From NCBI GenBank assembly GCA_015680685.1, contig MNCI01007621.1:962787-1026786 (forward strand): a stretch of 64,000 bases of DNA, read 5' to 3'. Below, one piece after another: positions 24,541 to 35,799 of this stretch (the first letter of the stretch is position 1; every line of letters begins with the position of its first letter). The translations under genes were made by a program, and so were the position numbers. The stretch is from Gnetum montanum. Taxonomy: Eukaryota > Streptophyta > Gnetopsida > Gnetales > Gnetaceae. The notes beneath the pieces were generated by a model. It was given only the letters and a program-made list of their open reading frames with translations. It was not told the DNA's origin and searched no databases.

Positions 24541-25344
24541 CGTAATGATGAGTGGCGGGGTACCCCTACACTCAACTATATGAATACGAGCGTTACACAC
24601 ATGATCTGGTCGAACTCCATAGATGGACTAGTTGTGACATCTAGATAGTTAGCCTTAGGTCACAGTTCGCTATCTTCCCACCTAGACTAGTATTAGCTTT
24701 GTCACATATGGTTTAGTCTAGAGTGAGGTGTATGATGTGTTTTCTAATCTAATGCTACTCCTGAAGGCAATGGAAGATAATATTAACTAAGCTAAGAGAG
24801 AAGGGTGAGAGAGAATCTACGCTAGCCTAAGTGAGATGAGCATCCATTCCTTGATTATCTATACACACCTTGGACTTCGTGCACAACTACCACTGGGATT
24901 ACCAAGTGCAGATCCTAGGTACACTATTGGGTTACCAAGTAGTCACACTTAAGTGCTCGTAATCAAGTCGTACTCATTCCACATTTTAACATGAGTTTAA
25001 GGGTGAGAGAGATTAACTAGGAAAGCAGTAAATAACAATTAATTAAATGATTAAACTAAGTGAATGCTGCAATGATAAAGTAATCTTGATCTTTATTGTC
25101 AATCATGTGTGTGTCCAAGTACATCACATTCGAATAAAGGATGTTGTACAATTACATTCACCACACTGCGGGCATACACTGCGAGGAAAAGGGTTGAGAG
25201 GAAAAATGAAAACTAAAATCAAACTAACTCTAAAACTAAGAACTAACTCACTAATCTATCTACCTCTTATTTATAGATGAGGAGACAAGCCTCGATATCG
25301 CGTACGCGATATCGCAGTCGCCCAGATGACAACTCATCACATAA
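24541..25344 (-). mobile_element. Solo LTR of the gypsy family, with TSD
   Basis: The LTR spans 24546-25339, bounded by TGATGA and TCATCA, and resembles 8989-9829. Flanks are CGTAA (24541-24545) and CATAA (25340-25344), a 5-bp TSD with one G-to-A change. No internal gypsy sequence adjoins, so it is a recombination product. The TATA box (minus) is at 25268-25275. Confidence 0.85.
25293..25314. repeat. Perfect 22-bp palindrome in the solo LTR
   Basis: Eleven bases, CGATATCGCGT, are followed directly by their exact reverse complement. It lies in U3, about 18 bp upstream of the TATA box. Several CpG dinucleotides survive in it although the surrounding DNA is CpG-poor. Confidence 0.97.
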
Positions 25345-26125
25345 GTTCTTTTTCACTATTCTCCTCTATGCAAAGCTAGATCTTTATTTATTTGCAGTTT
25401 CTTCAAGTCATCTTCAATTGTTTTTCCCATATCTTTTTTAAGTTATAACTTCAAAATTATTTACACTAAATTAAATTCAAATATAAATAATAATAGTTTA
25501 GTAAGGAGAATTTGTTGACTAAAATTAATTTGAAAATTCTTTAATATTTTGTATGATGTTTATGTTGAGAACATTAAATGACTTTATTTATGGACTTAGA
25601 GGCATGTAGCAATCAAAGTAAAAACACAACTTTGTGATGATGTAGCCTAGAAGTAAAGGATGCATGATTGTTTATCATTTAGCATTAATGTCATGAAACC
25701 TTTGTGCTATAGACCATAGTAGTAAAGTATATAATTCATCTTTGTATTAAAAAAATTCAAATAAATATTACTATTAATATTGAAAAAGTATTATTTTATA
25801 TAGAGAAAGTATCACAACAATTCCCAAAACCATTAAGCCTTTCTTTTCTCTCTTAGTCTTTTTATTTGTATTTTGAAGTTACAATGTAACACATTTTTCT
25901 TGGTTTTTTTAGTTATGAACTAATGTATCTTTGATGTGGATGTATTATTGCTATTTTTCAATATATTTTTTGGGTTTTGGGATCTACTATAACAATTCTC
26001 AAAGCAACACTACAAAAGATCAAAGATCATTGCCAAATGCTTAATGCTCATCACACCAAGGTAGGTCCTAGGGGGGTAGTGGATGAGTGAAAACCTAACC
26101 TTTTTCAAGTGGCTACATCTAGGCT
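25345..26125. other. AT-rich spacer, no feature recognised
   Basis: No frame or repeat supported between the two solo LTRs. Confidence 0.4.
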
Positions 26126-26818
26126 TGAACTATTGGAAAAATGAAGACAAATACATTAGTATAATTTCTTGTATTTCTTTTTATGTTTTTAAACGAATGT
26201 TGTATTTTAAATAATAATTAAATAAAAAAAGATAAAGGGCTCAGTTTGTAAAGTAATGTTTATGTGGGGATGTGTTTTATCCCACATGTGTGAGGATTGG
26301 TGTTTGGTCCTAATGTTTCCTTATAAATAGAAGGCTTGGGGTAGGCTTTAGTGTGGCTTTTTTTTTGAGGTGGAAGCATTGTATTGAGGTTTTACCTTGA
26401 AGACAAGACTCTTTTTTTATATTGATTTGAGATTGGTTGGAGTAACAAATTGGGTGCTTGGGAAAGCTATAAGGACAACTTGTGTCCTTACGATTTGAGC
26501 AGAATAGAAGGAAAATCATTATTGTCGTGGAGGTAGGGGAAAAGAAGCCCAAACCACATAAATCTCTATGTTCTTGTGTTAATTTCTTTCACTATTTTCA
26601 TTCTATTTTTATAGCAAATGTTTGTTGGAGTTTACAATAGTTTTTTTTAGGGATTTATAGCATCTATTTAATCTACTATTGTGCGATATTTTCTACCTTT
26701 AACATTTTATGCAGATCTACAACATTCTAATAATTTCTCCAAAGCTCCTCTAGTGTATTTTTAGATCTGATCTGCTAATTTTTTTATTGAAACTATCACT
26801 TCCAATTATAACATGAAC
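26126..26818 (+). mobile_element. Solo LTR of the copia family, with TSD
   Basis: 26131-26813 is collinear with the LTR at 14189-14775. It is flanked on both sides by TGAAC (26126-26130 and 26814-26818), a perfect 5-bp TSD. A TATA box (TATAAATA) is at 26322-26329. An AT-rich insertion of about 70 bp near its start is absent from the other copy. Confidence 0.92.
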
Positions 26819-26889
26819 CTAGGTATGATGACTTGAGAAATAATTCTCAAAGTAATGCTACGATCACCTTATTTCCATGCATTCCATAT

Positions 26890-27444
26890 TGATGAATCAT
26901 GTTTTGCATGATCTTCAATATCGGGGTGGCCGTGATATCGAGTACACAATATCATGGCCCAAGATGCAATATCAGGTATGCGATATCGCAGGGTACTCCT
27001 AATCCTATAAATACAGCCCTTGGGCACATGATTCAGGAATAGTTTTTGGAAGTCAAGTAGTGAAATTCTTGTAGTTTGTTCATGTGAGAGTTAGAATATT
27101 TTCCAAGTGCCTACAACAAGAGGTCTAAGCATAATTGGATCTTTATTCAGGCATTGATGTACCTGAACATACCATTGTATTGGCAATAAAGACGAGCTCT
27201 TTGATTCATCCTTGCAACACTTGAGACTTTATTTCTTTATGCATTTATATATATCATGATTTCATATAGTTCATATTTAATGGTATCTATTGCATTAGGG
27301 TATATATATAGTCTCCTCCTTTTAAATTCATTGACATTTGAAATTCTTAACCATACACTAAGATCTTCTCAATTATGATTTAGATATCTTTCTATAATTT
27401 ATTATGCAAAGGGGCTAATAAAAAAAACCTAATTTAAATGCTTT
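26890..27444 (+). repeat. LTR fragment of the gypsy family, opposite orientation
   Basis: Begins TGATGAATCATGTTTTGCATG, matching the U3 start of the LTRs at 8989 and 24546 in complement. It carries two GATATC-type self-complementary stretches at 26933-26996 and a TATA box TATAAATA at 27006-27013. The R/U5 part becomes unrecognisable before the LINE insertion at 27461. Confidence 0.75.
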
Positions 27445-28289
27445 CTTTTAAATAAAGATTATTTTTTTGGGAAAAAAATTCAGTTGTATTAATTCCAAAA
27501 GGAAACTATACAAATGTATAGCGTGCATCCATGTGTCTAACCCCATGCCTCCAAAAATTGCCAGGCTCTAAAGCCTTCTTGCAACATGTTTCCCATCACA
27601 TGCCCTTGTCACCTAATCTACCTTGCTTGCTAGCACCTTAACCTTTCCACCAGTCCAACCTAGTCAAAACCCAAAGCCAAAATCCAACAAAAGCCCCCAC
27701 CTCCCAAACCATTAGTCCACCTCCTAGCCCTTCCCTCTTAGTTCTATAGTCTTACTCCTCCCTTGACCTGACCCCCTACTCTCGGCCTTTGCCAATGGTT
27801 GGAATGTCCTTGTTTTAGTTGTGACCTGTGTGATAGTAGTGCTTGTGCCCATTGCCAGCTACATCTTCTTTTCTTCGATAAGTTGTGCTAGCTCCGCCCT
27901 ATGTTTGGTGATTAGGTCTTCAATCCATCATAGGTATCTAATTCACATGGAAGTTTCCTCCTGCTACACCTCTTTTTGTAGGTTCTCCCAGTGTGGCTGC
28001 CACTGTGCCTGTTCTGCCATTCATGCCTATTTTACCACTAGATGGCACTCCTTCAAGATACTTCAGTTGCCCACAGATTGCTTGAGTGCCCCCTCCCCAT
28101 CTGTCACTCGGTCTTGTCCCCCCTTTAAGCATGGAGCAGTGTTGCTAGTTTCATGCAACACCATCCTGGATCCCTATTCTCTGCCTCGCCTTTGTTGGTA
28201 TACTAGTGTTGTTTCCAATGGTGGGATTGGAGTCCCCACCTGCCATAAAGCTAGAATAACCCCTGGGTGCTGCACAAGCCACCTTCATC

Positions 28290-28760
28290 GTAGTGAATCC
28301 TAGAAGAATTAGGGCAAATTAATGGAGGTACTATACTATATATGTTTTAGGAAGGCAAAATGAACATCCATAAGTTTGTGGGGGTACCTGGACTAGACAA
28401 AATATCTCTCTACCAACACTATTGCTTCCCTCCATATACCCTACAATGCAGATCTTCTAATGTGGTTGCTGGTGGTCTTGGGTATTTCCCTAAGAAAAAA
28501 TTCCACTGCAGCCACCTATGTTCAGACCACTGGCACAATAACCTCCCTGTCCATCGTGACACCCAAAGTGGTAGCCAATGCTGACATAGACACCGTGATC
28601 TACCTGTCGCTAAATTGCATTTCACTATCCTCCCAATTATCAAAGAATTGCACAATGGAAATCCCCAGTTATATTTCCATTTTTTTGAGCAGATCTTCCT
28701 AGCCCAACCGTTCCACCAATGTCCACAGTTCAGCCTTCTTCTCAAATTTAGTCCAAGAGG
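28290..28760 (-). pseudogene. LINE A extra C-terminal domain
   Basis: Downstream of zf-RVT the minus strand stays coding-like: FEKKAELWTLVERLG, FFDNWEDSEMQFS, ITVSMSALATTLGVTMD, RRSALQGIW and LVERYFVQSRY. The same order of motifs occurs in LINE B at 34960-35455. The I-T-V-S...LA..LGV pattern resembles plant mobile domain or Transposase_32-type proteins, but the assignment is uncertain. Confidence 0.6.
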
Positions 28761-28889
28761 GTTCGAAGAGTAGTCACTACTCCATCACCTCTGTAGCCTT
28801 GATCCACAACAAATGCTCCTCTTGGAAAACTATTGTTGACATAGGCAGGGCCTGCCCATAGAATATTAGTGAATTCTAACACTTCCAGA

Positions 28890-29102
28890 TCACTCACAGT
28901 GCAGCCAACTTAATGGAGTCCCTGTGGGAAAAAAAGTAGGTGTTATATTGTCATTATGCCAAATCACTATCATGACCCTACATTCATAAATAAAGTGTTG
29001 TAGCATTTTCGGTGCAATGTTGCAAAGAGGACACCTAGCCTCCACATGCATTCCCCTCTCCCATAATGTGGTTCTCAATGGAAACTTCTTATGTTTCATC
29101 AA
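28890..29102 (-). pseudogene. LINE A zf-RVT zinc finger
   Basis: KFPLRTTLWERGMHVEARCP, then LCNIAPKMLQHFIYEC, is the zf-RVT domain normally at or near the end of plant L1 ORF2, with Cys, Cys, His and Cys ligands in place. Confidence 0.9.
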
Positions 29103-29599
29103 CTAGCCAAAAGCCTTTATCTTTTTAGGCAGGCAACATCTCTAGACCTCCATCCACCTGTCCTCTAGCGGGTATAGGTGTTTCATGATTTCCTTTGGAT
29201 CCTGCTCCAGCAAATCTAATTACTCCATTGTCCTAGGGTGTTGGCATAAATTTTTCCAAAGTTGGGAGCTTCCTGCATTGGCCTCCCAACAATTGTACTT
29301 CTGTCTTAGCAATTTCCCCCACAAAGTTGAACCATTAGTTTGTCCTAGAAATCTATTAAGAACTCGTCATAGGCCTAGGGTCACCTCATCCTTGAACTGC
29401 AACATGCCAATCCCCCCATTGGCCTTGGGTGCATCATCATAGTCCAAGACACCAAATGCATCTTTTTTCCCCCTTTTCCCCTTGACCACACAAAGTCTTT
29501 GATAATCCTGTTAATTTTTTGCATCACCCTAGTCGGTGGTGTGGCCATTAATGTAGCAAACCTGGTCGTTGCCATCAGAACAATAGAGGCAAGGATCAT

Positions 29600-30900
29600 C
29601 TTTCCTTTGCGGGATAGGAAACAACCAGTCCAATGAGTGGTTTTTGTTTGTACCTATTCCACCAGCCCCATCCACACCTTCTTCTATTGCCAATTGAAGA
29701 TGGACATGCCCAAATATGTGTCTTGCGTGCTACCTGAGAGAATTCCCAACGTCTGAGTAATTTTGGTCTCCACCATCCCCTCCATGTTGCTGAGGTGGAT
29801 CACTGATTTACCTTTGTTGGTTATGAGGCCTACTTCTTGCTACATGTTGTTAAGCGCTTGCATCAGGGCCTCTACCTGTGGCTCCGCTGCCCTGGTGAAA
29901 ATCATTGTGTCATCAGCGTAGTGTGTGGCGAGACAGTGCACCTTGTGTATGTTTAGCCCTTGAACCCCTTCATCAAGGTAGTAGGTCTTGATCAGATCCA
30001 TCACCATAATAAATAAGAGTGTTGACAAAGGGTCACCCTATTGTAATCCTCTTCCTAGTCCTTGAAACCCCCAAAGTTGCCCGTCAACGTCAAATGAGTA
30101 ACGGCTACCCCTTTGCATTTGAATGCACAGATTTACAAACTTCGCATCGAGCCCCTTTGACGACATGACTACTCATAGTGCCACCCAACTTACCGAATCA
30201 TAGGCCTTGGTGATATCTAACTTAATGCACATTCCTGGGAATTTGGCTGCCTTAAGCGAATGTAAGATCTCTTGTAACAATAGGACTTGATCCTATAGGA
30301 AGCAACCCTTGACAAACCCAATTTGATGTTCCCCCATAAGTTTTGTCATTAATGATGTGATGTGTCCAACTAGCATCTTTGAGAAAATTTATAGAAGAGT
30401 GTTGTATACTCCCATGGGCCTGAAATGCCTTGCTGATGTCGGATGTTGCACTTTGGGTAGTAGCACCACCCACGAAAAATTAATCTCTCTCCTCACTTAT
30501 TGCCAGCTAAGCATGTTATTGAACATGTTCAAAATATTGGCTCCAATAATATCCTTGAACTCCTTGAAAAATTCAATGGGCCACTCATCTAGCCCTGGAG
30601 CTTTGTGTTGCATGGACCTCATAGCCCTTCTCAGGTCCTCTTGTGAGAAAGGCCTCAATAGGTGCAGGCTGTTGACCCTTGTAAGGACCTGTGGCACTGG
30701 GACCAAGATATTCATGGTGTCCTGCGATCACCAAACCTCCCCCTAGAATACTTGTAATTCTTCTAGTCCCTATTGATTGCTTTGCGACCCTTCCCCATCC
30801 ATGCCCTCTAGCAGGTTTTGTATTTTTCTCTTGGATGCCCAATTGGCTTTTGCAGTTGCAAAAAAAAATGTTGTGTGTTTGTCTCCTTCCAACAACCATG
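29600..30900 (-). pseudogene. LINE A reverse transcriptase
   Basis: Segments in order: FSQEDLRRAMRSMQHKAPGLD and WPIEFFKEFKDIIG (30497-30715), SDISKAFQAHGSI region (30252-30473) and FIMVMDLIKTYYLDEGVQGL with the catalytic HYADDTMIF (29840-30028; Asp pair at about 29905-29912). These match L1 RT blocks. At least three frameshifts or stops divide them. It would prime copying at the endonuclease nick. Confidence 0.9.
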
Positions 30901-30999
30901 TCACCCATGACTACTATTGCCAATAACATTCTTCCTCCCTATTGAGTTCCTGGAGTTCCTAGAGTAGCTCTCATTTTGTTTCTCAAGTCTGCCCCCATC

Positions 31000-32060
31000 T
31001 CTTGTAGTCAGTGGATTTCCCTTAATTGCTGATGTACTTGCTTCTTGTACCCTTTGAAACTATATTTTTAGTTTTTTTCTTTGGTCTTGATGTGTTGTTT
31101 AAGAGACCATAGTCCATATTTCAAAAACTCTCTGGGTTCCTATTCCCTTGTGTAGGCCTGCCAAATAGTGTGAACCAACTGTTTCAGCCATGATTTGTGT
31201 AGCCAGGTTCTTTCGAATCTAAAGGGCCAAGGGGCCCTATTTGTAGTGGATTGGACCTGGCAAAGTATGGACTAGTGGTCCAACACTTGTCATTCCTTGC
31301 TCTCTACATGAATTTTAAATTCCACCATGAAGTGTGAACTGACCCATACCTAGTCAATCCTTGATTGCACTTGATCTGACCCTCTTTTTCTATTACTCTA
31401 TGTATATTTGTAGCTCATAATTTCCAGGTCCACCAAGTTGTAGTCACGAATGAACATAGCATAGTCCTTGGCCCCTAGAGGGTCCATGCAATCTCCCCCA
31501 GATTTTTTCCAATAGTATAGCCTTTGATTAAAATCCCAAATCAACATCCACTTGGCAGTGTTGAGAATTAGGCGAGCAACCTATGTGAATTCTGAGACTC
31601 AAGCCTCTTAGACCTATGCCTCGTAGACATTGGTAATCCAAAGGTTTTCCTAAGGCACATGCATCATCAAACTCTAGTTGGAGGCATCCACCAAGCTTAC
31701 TAGGGCCTTAGTTGGGATTGCCTACCCTCCCGCCTGTCCTCTACTTGGCACCATTTGTACGTGCCAACCTTCCCATTACAATAGCTTTTGCTTTGATGCT
31801 TGCAGCTTTGTTTCTTGTAGGTAGACCACATTGCATCCTTCTTCCCTAATAATCCTTTTTAGGGTATTTCTTTTGTATGGGGTACCTTGTCCTTGATAAT
31901 TCTAGGATAGTACTTTCATGGGGACACAGACAAATGTTTGTGATATACCTCTTGGAGTGTTTTTTGCACTCCCAAATCAATGTCCAATTGCGTGGCCTTC
32001 TTTTGTGTTGCCAATGCATCCGGGTCCCCAACTTTGGTTTCTGGTGGTGTGACTATGGCA
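31000..32060 (-). pseudogene. LINE A endonuclease region (degraded)
   Basis: Position between ORF1 and RT, and fragments such as RTRYPIQKKYPKKDY near 31850-31900 followed by a stretch translating to DVDLGF near 31510-31560, fit the apurinic-type endonuclease of plant L1 elements, which nicks target DNA. Catalytic residues cannot be placed with certainty because frames change often. Confidence 0.6.
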
Positions 32061-32449
32061 CCCTACACATCGGCCTCCTTTTCCACTAGTATATCATTCA
32101 TTTTTGACTTAGATGAACCCTGGCCGAGGGTGATCCATTCCCCCAACGAGGGCAGCTCCAACCCAAGCACCTTCAATGAAGCCAACCTCCTCACTAGTGG
32201 GGTACAAGGAGACCCCACAAATTCCCTATGTCCCCCAGGCCAATCTAGATGTGGCATCCTAGCATTCTAAACCTCCATTGGCAAGCACTCCTCCATTTCC
32301 TCCTTGACATGAGGCAACGTGTTCCCCCTTTTTGTATCCTAGCCTCCCCCATTAGTGGTGTGTGTAGTGTGGGATCTCTTGCCATTTTTTGTCAGTGACC
32401 CTTGTTTCAATGTTTGGACTTTTCATCCCACCAGCTTCCATCTTGGATT

Positions 32450-33150
32450 TTATTTAGGCAGCTTGACCTAGCATTCTACAATTGGGTGCCCTTTCCCACA
32501 TGTCTTGCAGATCGACAAAACCTCCTTGCAAGCCTTTGGCAGATTTTCGAATTTGACCCTGATCTTTTCTTCACCTATGTTTGTGTCTAGAATGACCTCA
32601 TTTATCTTATCCTTTGACCGCAACAACCAAACTTAGAAGCTAGCATACCCAATTCTATCCATTGAATGTGTCAAAATTAAATAACTCTCCCAAAAGGCCC
32701 ACCAACGACTTCAAGAATCCTGGTGTTCGGTATTCCAACAACAGGTCGAACAACCATTGGTGCATGATTGAATAAGCCGGTGTCACGATGCACACTTGGC
32801 TACCAGGGGGCTAGAGTAAGCCCCTGGGCCCCATAGAACCATGGGCCTTCCAAGAGAACCCACTCCCTATCCTCGTCCGTTTGAAAAATAAAGAGTAGTC
32901 GATCATCTGCTAGACTCTTCACATGATGTTCTCCAGCCCCTAGGCCACCTTGGCCCATCTCTAGATTAGCTCCATCCTTGGACACACACCCTCGAAAACA
33001 AATTTTTCCAGTAGACTCCATTCTAGTGCTTGCAAGGTCTCCTTAGGTGGGTGGCCTACCTTGAGTTGCATGACGGCCCCTTCCTTGGAGTAGGCTTCAA
33101 ATTCCTCATTTCCCCTTTCCTTTGTGGAAACCCTAACCTACATCCTAGGC
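32450..33150 (-). pseudogene. LINE A ORF1: DUF4283 and zinc knuckle
   Basis: ORF1 of plant L1 elements binds element RNA. The open part at 32800-33021 contains LADDRLLFIFQTDEDREWVL and GPWFYGAQGLTLAPW, a DUF4283 signature. Near 32485-32530 another frame gives CKTCGKGHPIVEC, a CCHC knuckle with all zinc ligands. Frameshifts separate them. Confidence 0.85.
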
Positions 33151-33346
33151 ATTGCCCCTTCTTCACCCATCTCTCCTCTTGTTCCATTACCTTTGCTAGC
33201 CGCCTGGCCCACCAAGCTTCCCCCATGTAGACCTAGCCCATGCCTAGTCATGTCATCGCTCTCCTTGGCCCTTACTTCTATTGCTCCTACTCTCTCTTTC
33301 GCTTCCATACCCACTCCCATTGTATCCCCCCTTTTAAATACAGATT

Positions 33347-33792
33347 GTTAAGATCTCATTTTGTTGAATAATTAGCTATGGATTCTTGGAAACTAGATGA
33401 ATATGATCTAATTAAATTTCCATATCTTTTCTTCTGAGATTGGTTGACTATTGTGTTATATAAACAACCTAATAATAATAGCCTCATATTTTAAAGGCTA
33501 TATATATAGTAGATTATTGTACCCTTAACAATTAAACCTTTGTTTAGCTTGCTATGATGACAAATGAATTTTGAATGTTTCCCTTTATGGATTGAAGCTA
33601 GAACTAAAAGTGTGGTTGCATTACTAATTTTAGGATAGCTTGATTAAATTTTAGTGTGGTGGCTTATATTATTTCTAGTTAGAAGAGTTAGATTGAGATT
33701 ATTTTGTAATGTGAGTGTTGCTGTAGAAAATATCATTATGCCATTTAATAGACTTGAAATTTCTAATTTATATGTTTCCTGTGGCCAAGTGT
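33347..33792. other. Spacer between LINE A and LINE B
   Basis: AT-rich sequence with no recognised element. Across the LINE B insertion it continues at 55083, so it was once joined to that stretch. Confidence 0.5.
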
Positions 33793-34199
33793 TTGGTTGA
33801 ATAGATTTTTTTTGAGAAAATTTTTGGAATATATTAACTTCAAATTATGTACAAATGGAAAGCTGGGGGAATAAAACCCTTGGGATATTGCATGTAAAAA
33901 TCTAGGGTGATGATCACCCTCAACATCCACCGTTTGCTTACCCATATGGGTATGAACTACTCCTAACAACAACCAATGTAAGAAAAAATAAGTCCCCTGA
34001 ACCTTTTGATATGAGACCCAAATATGAACAAAGTGTTCCAAAATCGAATACCTTCCCCACAAGCTTGATCGGCAAACCAAACAAAAAGACCACACAACAA
34101 TAAGCAAGCAAATTGGAAACCCAACCCCTTAGAGATGTTTGGGCATATGCGCGTACTTATGGTTCAGCTAATATTGCGAGTGGAGGGTGTTAAGTAGTG

Positions 34200-34950
34200 C
34201 ATGGTGCACTTGTATCGACAAACATGGTTGTCTATTGGAAAATCTTAAAGTTAGCCTTACATTCCCTGGCCACCATAGTGCCCTTTCCATTGAGATGGAG
34301 CTTCGCTAAGCAAGCAGGATGTGTCAATGAAGCTCCTACCATGATGAACTCCAGTTAATATGAATGCAGACATACGAACATTTCCCTTCTTGTAGCTAGG
34401 TGATTATGTTCTACCCATGCACCTAGTGTAGTTGTTGTTGGCATGCTTCGTCCTTCTGCTGCTCATTTTTACTCTGCACTTCTGCCTCCCATTCCAGCAC
34501 TTGCCGCCAGAGCTCTTCTTGTCGTAGCTTCTTCTTTAGCTCTCTACAAAGCTAGTCTTCCATCGCTGCCTTGGCAACTGTGTTCTCAACCTCCCTTTGC
34601 CACCAAATCGCATCCACCAATTCCTGGTGCTGTAGTTCTAGCCCTTCTAGCTACCACTAAAAGGCCTCCTCCCTAGCCATCCATTTTGCTTCTTAGATCC
34701 TTCATTCCTCATCATGTGCCCTAAGAGCAACCTCCTCTATAGCCACCTCAATCCTCTCTTGCATGGCAGACGAGCCCTCCTCAAGTGAAGTCTTCCCCAT
34801 TTCAAGTTCAGGTTGTTGAGTTTCTTTTAGCATCATCATCGTGTGACTCGAGGCAAGTCCAGTAGCCACTATTGCCTCAGTCTGCCTTTGTTTTCTCTAG
34901 ATGAAGTTGCAAGCCAAAACCACACCCTGCATCATAGGCATTGGTTGGGA
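34200..34950 (-). pseudogene. LINE B coiled coil and J-like C-terminus
   Basis: After the extra domain the minus strand encodes a Glu/Gln/Lys-rich helix, for example LRQEELWRQVLEWEAEVQSK and NEQQKDEACQQQ, with CAG/CAA-to-stop changes. Near 34256-34390 follow CSYVCIHINWSSSW and, in another frame, KLHLNGKGTMVARECK and FKIFQ. Residue by residue this parallels the J-domain of the LINE fragment at 58390-58560, but the HPDK motif is HLNG here, so it is lost or shifted. Confidence 0.5.
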
Positions 34951-34959
34951 TGCCCTCCA

Positions 34960-35455
34960 TAGGGAAAGAATCAAACCTAAGTGTTTCCCAGGCCAACAAC
35001 ACCATAACAACACAAGAAAAAATCTTGGCATGTTAACCCACCACACTAGCCATAGGCATTTGAGGAGTATGAAGTGAATGCCTTGTAACTCCACACATTC
35101 CCCATTTGTACAAAAAAAAAGTTCTATCAATTTTGCCACTTATTTCCATAGGGTTGGCAGTGCTGATTTGGGAACTTGACCACTGGTAGTCTACGTCACC
35201 GGCCTTGCAAAGAAAATAGACATGTCTTGCAATCCTCATAGTGTTGGTATCACAACCTCCTTGGATGTAGGCACTTCCAAAACAAGAGCTAGGTCTTCTT
35301 CTGTAAGCTTGATTGTGATCCCACGAAAAGTGGTGGAAGTATCTTGCTAGTTGGTGAAAAATTCATCGTTTGATAGAGTAGGGTTTCCCATCAATGATGG
35401 TAGAAAATGTACCCACCCAACATGCCTGACTAAGTCCCACAACTTTGACAATTCC
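34960..35455 (-). pseudogene. LINE B extra C-terminal domain
   Basis: In frame after zf-RVT, with only TAG/TGA changes, come LSKLWDLVRHVGWVHFLPSL, DEFFTN, STTFRGITIKLTEEDLALVL, EVPTSKE, KSALPTLWK and LIELFFCTNGECVELQGIHF. It parallels the LINE A segment at 28290-28760. The LTEEDLALVLEVP motif recalls plant mobile domain or Transposase_32 proteins. The shared occurrence suggests it belongs to this LINE family rather than being a chance insertion. Confidence 0.65.
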
Positions 35456-35799
35456 TAAAATCGAGCACAAGAAGGTTTAAAGATTGGAGTCAAGCCCATG
35501 CTAACAGTAGCCTCATACCACAACCTTACATCCTCCATAGCCACATGTGCCAGTGGTTGTAGAGGTAGCTGTTGGAATATAAGGTGATTTTGTGCCCTCC
35601 ACAAACACCAAAAAATGGTGACGGTCTTGGAGTCACTGTCTAAAGTTGTGAGTAGGGGGATTCTAGCAAAGATCCATTTAGCTCTACTCCATGTAGCTAT
35701 GTTGAAGGGACATTTGAAAGCAAAGTGTTGCCACATTTTAGGTAGCTAATTACATGAGGGGCACATGTCATCCATCCTTATCCCTCATCTCCCAATTCT
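35455..35799 (-). pseudogene. LINE B zf-RVT region
   Basis: The open frame at 35455-35736 starts MWQHFAFKCPFNIATW and continues IFWCLWRAQNHLIFQ, the typical zf-RVT end of plant L1 ORF2. The first Cys pair lies just upstream near 35750-35770. Confidence 0.85.

Larger units (their letters stand above)
27445..33346 (-). mobile_element. LINE-1-like retrotransposon A, full length with TSD
   Basis: The LINE body is 27461-33330. Flanking 16-bp duplications, CTTTTAAATAAAGATT (27445-27460) and the same with one difference (33331-33346), define it. On the minus strand it reads 5' region, ORF1 with DUF4283 and zinc knuckle, endonuclease, reverse transcriptase with YADD, zf-RVT zinc finger, an extra domain, and a short poly(A) (T-run at 27462-27468). 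Many stops and frameshifts make it inactive. Confidence 0.92.

Noticed and set aside
14189-26813. One long copia element with LTRs at both ends
   Set aside because: The right LTR has its own perfect TGAAC duplication on both sides, so it is a solo LTR; the left LTR is preceded by GTTAT.
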